DNA of 64,000 bases from an uncultured Paludibacter sp. (GTDB taxonomy: Bacteria; Bacteroidota; Bacteroidia; Bacteroidales; Paludibacteraceae). The stretch's first letter is position 1; every line of letters begins with the position of its first letter. Location of the stretch: assembly GCA_937897985.1 (NCBI GenBank), contig CALCBD010000010.1, positions 62,001-126,000 on the forward strand, given 5' to 3'. The notes beneath the pieces were generated by a model that was not told the origin of the DNA, searched no databases, and saw nothing but the letters and a program-made list of their open reading frames with translations. A program made the translations under genes and the position numbers. This document shows positions 45,996 through 54,256 of the stretch, one piece after another.

Positions 45996-46825
45996 AACTC
46001 TACACTAAAAAATTTCATCCCCAGAGCCGGAATAGATGTAAATATTCAATTCTCAGCTTCCCTAATTTGTTCTTAATCGCTGCAAATAAGATGATTACCC
46101 CTTAATTTTAATATCAGCTAAATTCACAATCCGTTATTTTTCTGAAAATATCTTTCATTCCCGCTCTAAACTGATATTAATTAACTGTAAATTTTCCGGA
46201 AAACTTATTTTTTCCCGTTTCTGCTATTTCCAGTTTTTTGTGATGGGGTATAGTCGTACCACATGAAAAAAAAGTATAAGTTGATTAATCATTATAAAAA
46301 CAAAGTCCTTCAAAGCTCCCGGATTTTTTTCAGCTCCAATTTTACTTCACATCCGAACCTGTAGATTTCACAAATATCAATCTATACATTTGTAAAATCA
46401 ACAAAAATTTACAAATATATTTACTTCAAAAAAATCCCTGATTCACCGATATAAATGTTTATTCTTTACAAAAATAAAATAATTTATAATTGTACACATT
46501 AAATAAATTTAATCAATAATTCATTGATTTTATAAGAGTAATATATTCTATATCATATAAATAATGAAATTATCTGTATTTTATATCTAAATAAAAATAT
46601 ATTTCTGTGAAAAATTCACTTATACAGAATGAAAATAACAAGATAAACACATTATAATACTGTAAATCAATGTATTTAGTGTATTGTTTGTAAATAATCA
46701 CTTTATCTGAATTAATTTTCATATACATCATAATAAACAGCTATATATTAGCAATATAAACAATATATCTGAGAAAGTAAGGGTTAATGCATATTTTCCA
46801 AATGTAAATTCACAAAGATACCATA

Positions 46826-46867
46826 ATTACAAATGTTTGTAATTTGCAAATGTGAAACAATTCACAT
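46826..46867. promoter_or_regulatory. Operator candidates overlapping the XRE regulator promoter
   Basis: Three palindromes touch or abut: ATTACAAA-TG-TTTGTAAT (46826-46843, 8-bp arms), ATTTGCAAAT (46842-46851, perfect 10-mer), and ATGTGAA-N4-TTCACAT (46850-46856 and 46861-46867, 7-bp arms). The last two lie between the -33 and -7 elements. This is the layout expected for autorepression by the downstream regulator, but binding is an inference. Confidence 0.6.
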
Positions 46868-46874
46868 ATATTTG
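46843..46874 (+). promoter_or_regulatory. Promoter of the XRE regulator (TTTG-N20-TAnnTTTG)
   Basis: TTTG at 46843-46846 and TATATTTG at 46867-46874 are 20 bases apart. The transcript would start near 46881, upstream of the ATG at 46918 and downstream of the alternative ATG at 46852. Confidence 0.6.
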
Positions 46875-46917
46875 TAATCTGTTTCCATCAATTAATATTC
46901 ACATTTATACATGTATT

Positions 46918-47403
46918 ATGGATGATAAAAGTAAAATTGAAAAGATCATGCAGGTTGAAAAATTAAATTCAGCTCAGTTTGCTATTGAAATTGGAATACA
47001 AGGTTCAACTTTATCCCATATATTAAATGGAAGGAATAAACCGAGTCTGGAAGTGCTAAAAAAAATCATGAATCGTTTTCGAAGTATTAATCCAGAGTGG
47101 CTTATTTTGGACGTTGGGACAATGTATCGACAGGAAAAGCATTCTCAGACGCCTACATTATTCGATACAATAGAAGAAAATACCATAAAATCAGATGATT
47201 ACACGCCAATTTTGCCTCAACAAACTGATGCTGTTCCGGACACCATCCGGAAAAAAAGTGATATAAATCCAAATCAAGGTACAACGGTTGAACCTGCAAC
47301 CCTGTCATCTGAATTTACACTAAAGGATATTCCTCAGAGAGCTGTAAAAAAGGTGATAATTTATTATTCGGATAATACATTTGAAGAGTTTCAACCGAAC
47401 TGA
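46918..47403 (+). CDS. XRE-family helix-turn-helix regulator
   Basis: The start is set at ATG 46918 (MDDKSKIEKIMQ) because the ATG at 46852 lies inside the promoter; this gives 161 residues. Residues 1-65 are an XRE/HTH_3 domain: LNSAQFAIEIGIQGSTLSHILNGRNKPSLEVLKKIMNRFRSINPEWLI, with the recognition helix in the QGSTLSHIL segment. A low-complexity linker follows. The tail RAVKKVIIYYSDNTFEEF is hydrophobic and resembles the C-terminus found in other Bacteroidota XRE proteins. It probably binds the palindromes upstream of its own gene. Its targets are otherwise unknown. Confidence 0.82.
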   Translation: MDDKSKIEKIMQVEKLNSAQFAIEIGIQGSTLSHILNGRNKPSLEVLKKIMNRFRSINPEWLILDVGTMYRQEKHSQTPTLFDTIEENTIKSDDYTPILPQQTDAVPDTIRKKSDINPNQGTTVEPATLSSEFTLKDIPQRAVKKVIIYYSDNTFEEFQPN

Positions 47404-47749
47404 TGAGTTATATTTCAAATGAGCCTTTAATGAATCAATTAAACTATTCTTTGCAATTTTCTGTACTATTCATTTTGTACTGATACGTAAATATGGATTT
47501 GTACCTCCCGGAGACGGATAGCAAGTCCCGATTTTTTGTAATTTCAGGATAAATGAGTACTTTTGTGCTGTTTATTATAGTCACGTTTCAGATTTTACTT
47601 TTTCAATGAAATGAATGGCTATATTGTTTATTTACAATTATTTATAAGGTTTTAACAGAACACTGTAAAACTGTAAATAAGCCTTCAAACCAAAATGCTT
47701 CATTATCAACTCAGTATGAAGAATACTGAATAACAAACCCAAAAAACGG
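47404..47749. other. Gene-free interval holding the pyrKD promoter
   Basis: The 346 bases include the pyrKD promoter near 47535-47565 and a leader of about 175 bases. No ORF or riboswitch-like structure is recognisable. Confidence 0.6.
47535..47565 (+). promoter_or_regulatory. Complete Bacteroidota-type promoter for pyrK-pyrD
   Basis: TTTG at 47535-47538 is followed after exactly 19 bases by TACTTTTG at 47558-47565, an excellent match to the consensus. Confidence 0.75.
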
Positions 47750-48520
47750 ATGAAGAAATTCATGCTTGACCTGATTGTAAAGAAGAATGAGATTCTTAAC
47801 GATCAATATTTCCTTTTGGTTTTAAGCTCTGATATGCCACTACCGGAGATTTTACCCGGTCAGTTTGTTGAAGTCAGAGTGGATAATACACCCGATACAT
47901 TTCTCAGACGCCCGATTTCGATCAATTTTGTTGATTATCAATTAAATGAGCTTTGGCTTTTGATACAAAAAGTAGGGAACGGAACAAGAAAACTTTCAAC
48001 ACTTACGGTTGGTGATACTTTGAATGTAATAATACCACTCGGAAACAGCTTCACTTTGCCTGATTCAAAAGATTCAAATATAATGTTGATAGGCGGAGGT
48101 GTGGGAATTGCCCCGCTCTTGTACTGGGGCTCCTATCTGCACGAAAGAGGCTATAAATGTAACTTTCTGTTAGGAGGACGTTCGGAAAACAATTTATTGC
48201 AACTTTGTGAATTCACTAAGTATGGCAATGTTTACACTACTACCGAAGATGGTAGTCATGGTGAAAAAGGATTTGTAACCATGCATTCGGTGCTCAGAGG
48301 CTCAAATTTCAATGATATTTATTCCTGCGGACCAACGCCCATGATGAAGGCTGTGGCTTCGTATGCAGCTGAGAATGGCGTATTTTGTGAGGTCTCACTC
48401 GAAAATACAATGGCCTGTGGTTTTGGTGCCTGTCTGTGTTGTGTAACCGACACCACCGATGGTCATTTATGTGTTTGTACTGATGGTCCGGTTTTTAATA
48501 TTACAAAATTGAAATGGTGA
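47750..48520 (+). CDS. pyrK: Dihydroorotate dehydrogenase electron-transfer subunit
   Basis: PyrK carries electrons from PyrD to NAD+. RRPISI binds FAD, IGGGVGIAPLLYW binds NAD, and C223, C228, C231 and C243 form the C-x4-C-x2-C-x11-C [2Fe-2S] site. Length is 256 residues. Its 3' end overlaps the pyrD start by 7 bases (ATGGTGA), so the two are coupled. Together they form a class 1B enzyme in pyrimidine synthesis. Confidence 0.95.
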   Translation: MKKFMLDLIVKKNEILNDQYFLLVLSSDMPLPEILPGQFVEVRVDNTPDTFLRRPISINFVDYQLNELWLLIQKVGNGTRKLSTLTVGDTLNVIIPLGNSFTLPDSKDSNIMLIGGGVGIAPLLYWGSYLHERGYKCNFLLGGRSENNLLQLCEFTKYGNVYTTTEDGSHGEKGFVTMHSVLRGSNFNDIYSCGPTPMMKAVASYAAENGVFCEVSLENTMACGFGACLCCVTDTTDGHLCVCTDGPVFNITKLKW

Positions 48521-49425
48521 ATTTAAATGTAAATTTAGGGAGATTACAATTGAAAAATCCGGTGATGACAGCATCGGGCACTTTTGGCTATGGTACCGAG
48601 TATTCTGACTTCATCGATTTATCGCGAATTGGTGGTATAATTGTAAAAGGTACTACACTTCGCGAGCGTCAGGGCAACCCGTATCCGAGGATGGCAGAAA
48701 CCCCTTCCGGCATGTTAAATGCTGTGGGACTGCAAAATAAGGGTGTTGACTACTTCATTGAACATATATATCCAACTGTAAAGGACTTCGATACAAATAT
48801 ATTTGTGAATGTTTCAGGATCGACCATCGAAGACTACATTATTACAGCTGAAAAGTTAAATTATCTCGAAAAAATCCCCGGAATAGAATTAAATATATCC
48901 TGTCCTAATGTAAAAGAAGGTGGAATGGCTTTCGGAACGAGCTGTTTGTCTGCTGCTCAGGTAGTTAAGGAAGTGCGAAGGGTGTATAAAAATGAACTTA
49001 TGGTGAAGCTTTCGCCAAATGTAACTGATATTTCAGAGATTGCTTTAGCTGTCGAAGCCGAAGGAGCTGATTCTATTTCGCTGATAAACACATTATTAGG
49101 TATGGCTATTGATGCCGAACGCAGAAAACCGGTTTTATCGACCATTACAGGTGGTTTATCAGGCCCTGCAGTCAAGCCTGTTGCACTCAGAATGGTGTGG
49201 CAGGTAGCCCGGGCAGTCAAAATTCCGGTCGTTGGAATGGGTGGAATTATGAATGCTACCGATGCCATTGAGTTTATGCTGGCAGGTGCTTCAGCCGTTC
49301 AAATCGGTACAGCTAATTTTATTGATCCGACGGTCTCAATATCAGTTCTGGAAGGAATTGAAGCTTATCTGAAGGCACATCATTTGTCGTCGGTGTATGA
49401 TATTATCGGACAATTAGAAGTCTAA
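48514..49425 (+). CDS. pyrD: Dihydroorotate dehydrogenase, class 1B catalytic subunit
   Basis: This FMN-dependent TIM barrel of 303 residues oxidises dihydroorotate to orotate. The active-site base C130 in NISCPNVKEGG marks it as class 1, not the membrane class 2. NPVMTASGTFGYGTEY, LSPNVTDI, GGLSGPAVKPVALRMV and GMGGIMNATDAIEFMLAGASAVQIGTA are family blocks. It overlaps pyrK by 7 bases and needs that subunit for NAD+ reduction. Confidence 0.96.
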   Translation: MVNLNVNLGRLQLKNPVMTASGTFGYGTEYSDFIDLSRIGGIIVKGTTLRERQGNPYPRMAETPSGMLNAVGLQNKGVDYFIEHIYPTVKDFDTNIFVNVSGSTIEDYIITAEKLNYLEKIPGIELNISCPNVKEGGMAFGTSCLSAAQVVKEVRRVYKNELMVKLSPNVTDISEIALAVEAEGADSISLINTLLGMAIDAERRKPVLSTITGGLSGPAVKPVALRMVWQVARAVKIPVVGMGGIMNATDAIEFMLAGASAVQIGTANFIDPTVSISVLEGIEAYLKAHHLSSVYDIIGQLEV

Positions 49426-49464
49426 TAAGAGTATTCTGATATACCGGTTAAATTTTCATTTAAT

Positions 49465-50376
49465 ATGTCGAATTATGATTTAATCACTATTGTCGGACCT
49501 ACAGCTTCGGGTAAAACCAAACTGGCTGTAGCTTTGGCAAAATGTATCGGTAGCGAGATAATAAGTGCTGATTCCCGCCAGGTTTATCGTGGAATGAATA
49601 TAGGCACCGGCAAGGATTTGAATGAATACTTGGTTGATAGTCAGGCTATTCCATATCATTTAATTGATATTCGCAAAGCCGGCGAAAAATATAATCTGTA
49701 TGAATTTCAACACGATTTTCATAATATTTTTACAATATTAAAGGAGAAAAGTATCACACCCGTTTTGTGTGGTGGAACTGGTTTGTACATCGAATCGGTA
49801 CTAAGAGCTTACAAACTTTTAAGTGTCCCTGAAAATACAGAACTTCGCAAATCACTTGAAAATAAATCGATTGATGAATTAAAAGCTGAATTAAGCAACT
49901 ATACTACCCTCCACAATAATTCCGATTTTGATACCGCCAAAAGAGCTATACGTGCCGTTGAGATTGCAGTTTACAATGCCGAACATCAGTCAGATGTACA
50001 GGAATTTGCAGCTCCCGAAAGTTTGATTATTGGTTTGAATCCCGAAAGGGAAATTAGACGTCAAAAAATTACTTTAAGGTTAAAGGAGCGTCTTGACGAA
50101 GGATTGATAGATGAAGTACAATCCTTACTGAATCAGGGCATTTCGTCTGATGATTTGATTTATTATGGTTTGGAGTATAAATTTGTAACGCAATATATAA
50201 CAGGTGAATTGAGTTATCATCAAATGTTTACTCAACTCGAAATAGCCATTCATCAATTTGCAAAGCGACAAATGACCTGGTTCAACGGAATGGAACGACG
50301 TGGTTTTAAAATCAACTGGGTGGATTATAATTTACCCATTGAAGACAAAATAAATCAGGTGCTTGAATTGATTTAA
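49465..50376 (+). CDS. miaA: tRNA dimethylallyltransferase
   Basis: MiaA adds dimethylallyl to A37 of tRNAs reading UNN codons. GPTASGKT (10-17) is the P-loop, SADSRQVYRGMNIGTGK the substrate loop, and CGGTGLYIESVLR and AKRQMTWFNG the remaining family motifs. Length is 303 residues. It starts 39 bases after pyrD. Its stop lies one base before the end of the convergent menaquinone methyltransferase gene, with no space for a terminator. Confidence 0.96.
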   Translation: MSNYDLITIVGPTASGKTKLAVALAKCIGSEIISADSRQVYRGMNIGTGKDLNEYLVDSQAIPYHLIDIRKAGEKYNLYEFQHDFHNIFTILKEKSITPVLCGGTGLYIESVLRAYKLLSVPENTELRKSLENKSIDELKAELSNYTTLHNNSDFDTAKRAIRAVEIAVYNAEHQSDVQEFAAPESLIIGLNPEREIRRQKITLRLKERLDEGLIDEVQSLLNQGISSDDLIYYGLEYKFVTQYITGELSYHQMFTQLEIAIHQFAKRQMTWFNGMERRGFKINWVDYNLPIEDKINQVLELI

Positions 50377-50377
50377 A

Positions 50378-51136
50378 TTATTCTTTTTCAAGTAAATACA
50401 TGCTGCACACCCCAAAAGTAAAACTACGGTATTTAATAAGATTAAAATTGTTTTTCAGTAGGATATCAATCAATTTTTTCCCGTTTGGAAATGCATGCAT
50501 TGAAGCACTTAAATAGTCGTAAGCTTTACTGTCGGTTGATAGAAATCTGGAAGTTAGTTTAACAAAAATCTGTGTATAAAGTTTATAACCTTTAAGTATT
50601 AAACCCTTTTGAGGCTCATTCATTTCAAGAATCAATAAATGTCCGTTTGTTTTCAAAACACGGTGAATTTGTTGCAGGCTTTCATCCAACTTTTCAAAAT
50701 TCCTGATTCCGAATGAAATAGTAGCTGCATCAAATTGATTATCAGGATAAGTAAGTGTGGCACAATCCTGAATTTCAAAATGAATACCTTTTGATAAACC
50801 TGCTTTTTCAACTTTCTGCCGACCGATTTCCATCATTTTATCTGAAATATCGACAGCAGTTACATGTTCCGGTGAAAGATATTCGAAAGCTTTGATGCCT
50901 ACGTCGCCGGTTCCGGTAGCAATATCAATAATTTGTTTAGGATCGTATTTTTTCAGCGAATGCAGTGCTTTTTTTCTCCAGATACGTGCCATTCCCCACG
51001 ACATAATATCATTGAATTTGTCATATTGACCAGAGATTGTGTTGAACATACGTGATAACTGAGGAGTTTTTGCTTCAGTATCGTCGTAAGGTTTTACTTT
51101 GGTATAGTCGGCAGGAGTTTTCTTTCTGTTAGTCAT
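50378..51136 (-). CDS. menG: Demethylmenaquinone methyltransferase (UbiE/MenG)
   Basis: The 252-residue SAM-dependent enzyme has the SAM site IIDIATGTGDVGIKAF and the family blocks FNTISGQYDKFNDIMSWGMARIWRKKAL and ISFGIRNFEKLDESLQQIHRVLKTNGHLLILEM. It methylates demethylmenaquinone, the last step in menaquinone synthesis; ubiquinone is not expected in this phylum. It is convergent with miaA and separated by a single base. Confidence 0.94.
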   Translation of the reverse strand: MTNRKKTPADYTKVKPYDDTEAKTPQLSRMFNTISGQYDKFNDIMSWGMARIWRKKALHSLKKYDPKQIIDIATGTGDVGIKAFEYLSPEHVTAVDISDKMMEIGRQKVEKAGLSKGIHFEIQDCATLTYPDNQFDAATISFGIRNFEKLDESLQQIHRVLKTNGHLLILEMNEPQKGLILKGYKLYTQIFVKLTSRFLSTDSKAYDYLSASMHAFPNGKKLIDILLKNNFNLIKYRSFTFGVCSMYLLEKE

Positions 51137-51237
51137 CTTAGTATTCTTAATTTATTTTCGGATAAATTGAAAATTTATTTATACTTCATATATTAATTCA
51201 AACATTATCAGTAAATTATAAACAATCAATAATTGAA

Positions 51238-52440
51238 TTAGTTTATTTTTTGATTATGATTATCTGTTTTTTTTAATCTGTATCCAATTGTCCATTCCAC
51301 AAAATCGGCGTGCATTGAATAGTCGCGCAAGGTAATGCCGGCAAAAATATTATTGGTTATCTGATAATTAATACTTATACGTTGATGAAAAACAGGTGAT
51401 TGATTTTTGGAAGTTTTTCGGTAAATATAAAATGCAGGTTGTAAAACTATCGAAATTTTATCAACACAAAACGTATAAGAAGGATAAACACTCAACTGAA
51501 TCTGATTCAGAAAAGGAGCGTCAACATCAATCAGCTCATTATTATCAACCTTAATCTGTGCATTTATGGCATCATTGACATTGAGGGTAAAACCGGCTCC
51601 GATTTTCGACATTCGGGTAATTTGTCTGTTGAACAATGCAGAAATTCCGTAAAAAGGAAAAAAAACACCTTCATATTTCTCCGCTATATTAGTGTTTATC
51701 GAGTCGAATATAATATTTTTTATGCCAGCAAACGTTGAAATAATTATTTCATTCTCAGGATAATATTTATCAATTTTCTTATTAACAAATTCCGGTTTTT
51801 TGAAAAAATTATACTTTAATCCAATTTTGGGAGCATAGGAGTTAATTCCATAATTTGGCATTTTTATCGCTCCGTTTGAATAGTGAGTAAAATTGACACC
51901 TGCCAATAAGTCAATATGTTCACTCAGTTCGTAATTAAAAGTCAAACCTGCATCGCTCATAAATGCCTGTCCAAGTCCAAGAGCAATGTTAAATTTATTG
52001 GTTAAAGGATTGAATGAGTGCCAGTTAAATGACAAACCAAATCCCATTTCAGCATTTATAAAATATTTTGAACCTCTAAAAACAGGCCAATCGACAAATC
52101 CATAAACTGCGACAGGAATTCCTATTTCATTCAAATTATTGAAATCCAATATTTTACATCCTAATCCCCATAACGGATAGTTGAAAACCCTTTCATTTTC
52201 TGATTTTCCTGAAGTTTGAGTACTCAATTTAAAATTTAGTGCCTGAAATCTGTCTATTTTCACTGAATTCAGATTATTTCCCCTGACAAAAACATTGGTA
52301 GGCGCAACTGAACCATTGATATATGCTACAGTGAATGCTAAATTATTTTTATACCATTTAAAATGAACATTAGTTGAATCTGTCTGACCCAATAAATTTG
52401 CTGAGAGTAATAGTATGAAAAGCAATATATTTAGTCTCAT
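51238..52440 (-). CDS. PagL-like lipid A deacylase (acyloxyacyl hydrolase family)
   Basis: A signal peptide (MRLNILLFILLLSANLLGQ) precedes an outer-membrane beta-barrel domain. THYSNGAIKMPNYG (185-198) has the His186-Ser188-Asn189 of the PagL active site. PagL removes the 3-O-acyl chain from lipid A. At 400 residues the protein is more than twice the length of PagL from Pseudomonas; the C-terminal half (after about 215) is a further beta-rich domain, typical of Bacteroidota versions. The next gene on the same strand is a PAP2 phosphatase, fitting a lipid A remodelling pair. Confidence 0.82.
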   Translation of the reverse strand: MRLNILLFILLLSANLLGQTDSTNVHFKWYKNNLAFTVAYINGSVAPTNVFVRGNNLNSVKIDRFQALNFKLSTQTSGKSENERVFNYPLWGLGCKILDFNNLNEIGIPVAVYGFVDWPVFRGSKYFINAEMGFGLSFNWHSFNPLTNKFNIALGLGQAFMSDAGLTFNYELSEHIDLLAGVNFTHYSNGAIKMPNYGINSYAPKIGLKYNFFKKPEFVNKKIDKYYPENEIIISTFAGIKNIIFDSINTNIAEKYEGVFFPFYGISALFNRQITRMSKIGAGFTLNVNDAINAQIKVDNNELIDVDAPFLNQIQLSVYPSYTFCVDKISIVLQPAFYIYRKTSKNQSPVFHQRISINYQITNNIFAGITLRDYSMHADFVEWTIGYRLKKTDNHNQKIN

Positions 52441-52522
52441 TGGCTTTTTGTCTTACTGACTTATTTCTGGAAGTCAGATAAAAGAGTATTTTTCAGGATA
52501 TAATGGGAAAATATAATTATTA

Positions 52523-53188
52523 TTAATTACTTACAAACGCTGTTTTGTAAATTTCTTTTTTCTTATGCAACCTGTTTTTTCGGCAATTATTTATTAGTTT
52601 TTTATTCACATAATCAGTCAGAAAAGCGCTACCTGCACCAACCAGAGCTCCCATAAAAACATCACTCGGATAATGAACTCCAAGGTCCATACGTGAGAAC
52701 CCCACAGCTCCGGCCCAGATAAATGCAGGAGTAATAATATACCATTTTGGATATGCCAGACTTATGGAAGTCGCAGTTGAAAAAGCAGCAGAGGTATGCC
52801 CTGAGGGGAATGAAGGGCTGCCACCCGAACTTAACTTTGTTATTTCGTCGGGATAAGTTTCAAAAGGCCGGGGACGATTGAAAGAATATTTCATAACAGT
52901 ACTTATCGCCGTTGAAACCAGGAACGATCCGGCAACTAATAATCCATTCTGCAGTGTAAGGCTATCCTTTGTTAAATAACCTGTTGCAGTAATAATTAAA
53001 GGTGCTGCCACGCTAACCGGTATTGCACTGTTGGTTACGAATCTGAAGGCTGGATCTGAATTAATAATCCTGTTTTGATTAATATTCTTCAAAATGTCGA
53101 TGTCAATATTTTGTGAACTTACACTGCCATAAGCAATTGTAAATACCACGATAATCAATATTTTGTTTATTTGGTTGTTTTTTAGCAT
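52523..53188 (-). CDS. PAP2-family phosphatase
   Basis: I chose the Met at 53188 (MLKNNQINKILIIVVFTIAYGSVSSQ, a signal peptide) over the upstream Met at 53290, which would place 34 odd residues in front. The PAP2 signature is complete: KYSFNRPRP, PSFPSGHTSAAF and SRMDLGVHYPSDVF. Phosphate is removed from a lipid on the outer face of the inner membrane or in the periplasm; candidates are undecaprenyl pyrophosphate, phosphatidylglycerophosphate and lipid A. It lies next to the PagL-like gene. Confidence 0.85.
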   Translation of the reverse strand: MLKNNQINKILIIVVFTIAYGSVSSQNIDIDILKNINQNRIINSDPAFRFVTNSAIPVSVAAPLIITATGYLTKDSLTLQNGLLVAGSFLVSTAISTVMKYSFNRPRPFETYPDEITKLSSGGSPSFPSGHTSAAFSTATSISLAYPKWYIITPAFIWAGAVGFSRMDLGVHYPSDVFMGALVGAGSAFLTDYVNKKLINNCRKNRLHKKKEIYKTAFVSN

Positions 53189-53325
53189 TTTAAATAGAAA
53201 AGCAATCAATAGATCTGAAAAAACTATGAATGTTGAATTCAAAACAATAATACCAACGTATTTGAAAGTAAAAAGTTCCTTCACATACATTGGTATTTTT
53301 GGTGATAATTTTAATTAATTGAGCC

Positions 53326-54177
53326 TCAATTAGTTTTTATTTGGATTTTCGAACTGCGTGATATAAGCCAGATACCCCATATAATGAACGGAATACTTAA
53401 AATTTGTCCCATATTAAGCAACATTCCCGATTCGAAAGCTTCCTGATCGAGCTTTATAAATTCCAGAATAAATCTGCTTCCAAAAATTCCAATAAGGAAA
53501 ACTCCGTAAATAAGGCCTGTTTTCAGATAGGCGCGTTTTTTCCAATAAAGCCACCAGGTAACTGCAAAAGTCAGAAGGCAATAAATCATCTCATAAATCT
53601 GAGTTGGGTGCATGGCCTGTGTTTGACCATCGCGTACAAAAATAAATCCCCAAGGAAGTGAGGTGGCATTACCGTAAATTTCTGAATTCATTAAGTTTCC
53701 CAATCTGATTGCGGCACCTGTAAGCGCTGCTCCGATAACCAAACGGTCCAAAACCCATATAAATCCTTTTTTTGAAACGAATTTATTATAAAGGTATGTA
53801 GAAATCAATATTCCTATTGCACCACCATGACTTGCCAGTCCACCCCGCCAGATATAAAGTAATTCCCATGGATGAGATAAGTAATGATTTCCATAACTAA
53901 AAGTAATACCCAGGATTGAAACCGGTTCGTCTAATGGTTTCCATTCATAGAAAAAACAATGACCCAGACGAGCTCCCACAATGGTACCAATTACTGTGTA
54001 CATGAATAACTTATCGACCCAGGTGTCGGGTAATTTTTCATTTTTAAATAATTTTTGTACCACTACAAGTGCGAGCCAGATACCAATTGCCCAGAGAAGG
54101 CCATACCATCGCACATGAATACTACCCAAACTAAAAATTTCAGGGTTTACATCCCAGGTAATAAAGTTTAACAGCAT
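53326..54177 (-). CDS. lgt: Prolipoprotein diacylglyceryl transferase
   Basis: Lgt moves diacylglycerol from phosphatidylglycerol to the Cys of prolipoproteins. This 283-residue protein has seven membrane helices. IHVRWYGLLWAIGI is near the start, WRGGLASHGGAIGI is the conserved Gly/His segment, and IRLGNLMNSEIYG is the signature with the key Arg and Asn. MHPTQIYEMIY completes the set. It is transcribed from a gap of 79 bases after secA. Confidence 0.95.
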   Translation of the reverse strand: MLLNFITWDVNPEIFSLGSIHVRWYGLLWAIGIWLALVVVQKLFKNEKLPDTWVDKLFMYTVIGTIVGARLGHCFFYEWKPLDEPVSILGITFSYGNHYLSHPWELLYIWRGGLASHGGAIGILISTYLYNKFVSKKGFIWVLDRLVIGAALTGAAIRLGNLMNSEIYGNATSLPWGFIFVRDGQTQAMHPTQIYEMIYCLLTFAVTWWLYWKKRAYLKTGLIYGVFLIGIFGSRFILEFIKLDQEAFESGMLLNMGQILSIPFIIWGIWLISRSSKIQIKTN

Positions 54178-54256
54178 TGAATAGAAAAAATTAAAGTGAT
54201 AAGTTCAATATAATGAATGTTTTACAAAAAGATGCAACGTTTATTAAACAATTCAT

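Larger units (their letters stand above)
45996..46917. other. AT-rich island with operator-like TTTGTAA/TTACAAA palindromes
   Basis: About 920 bases of very AT-rich DNA contain no credible gene. ATTTGTAAA (46388-46396) faces TTTACAAAT (46408-46416), giving a perfect 9-bp inverted repeat that also contains opposed TAnnTTTG boxes (46385-46392 plus, 46412-46419 minus). A further TTTGTAAAT lies at 46687-46695, and more copies cluster just upstream of the regulator. Confidence 0.6.

Noticed and set aside
46852..46917. ATG at 46852 as start of the XRE regulator
   Set aside because: This ATG lies inside the promoter and operator cluster; the 22 extra residues (KQFTYICNLF...) do not belong to the HTH family.
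53189..53290. 34-residue N-terminal extension of the PAP2 phosphatase
   Set aside because: The Met at 53188 begins a standard signal peptide, and the extension would bury it.
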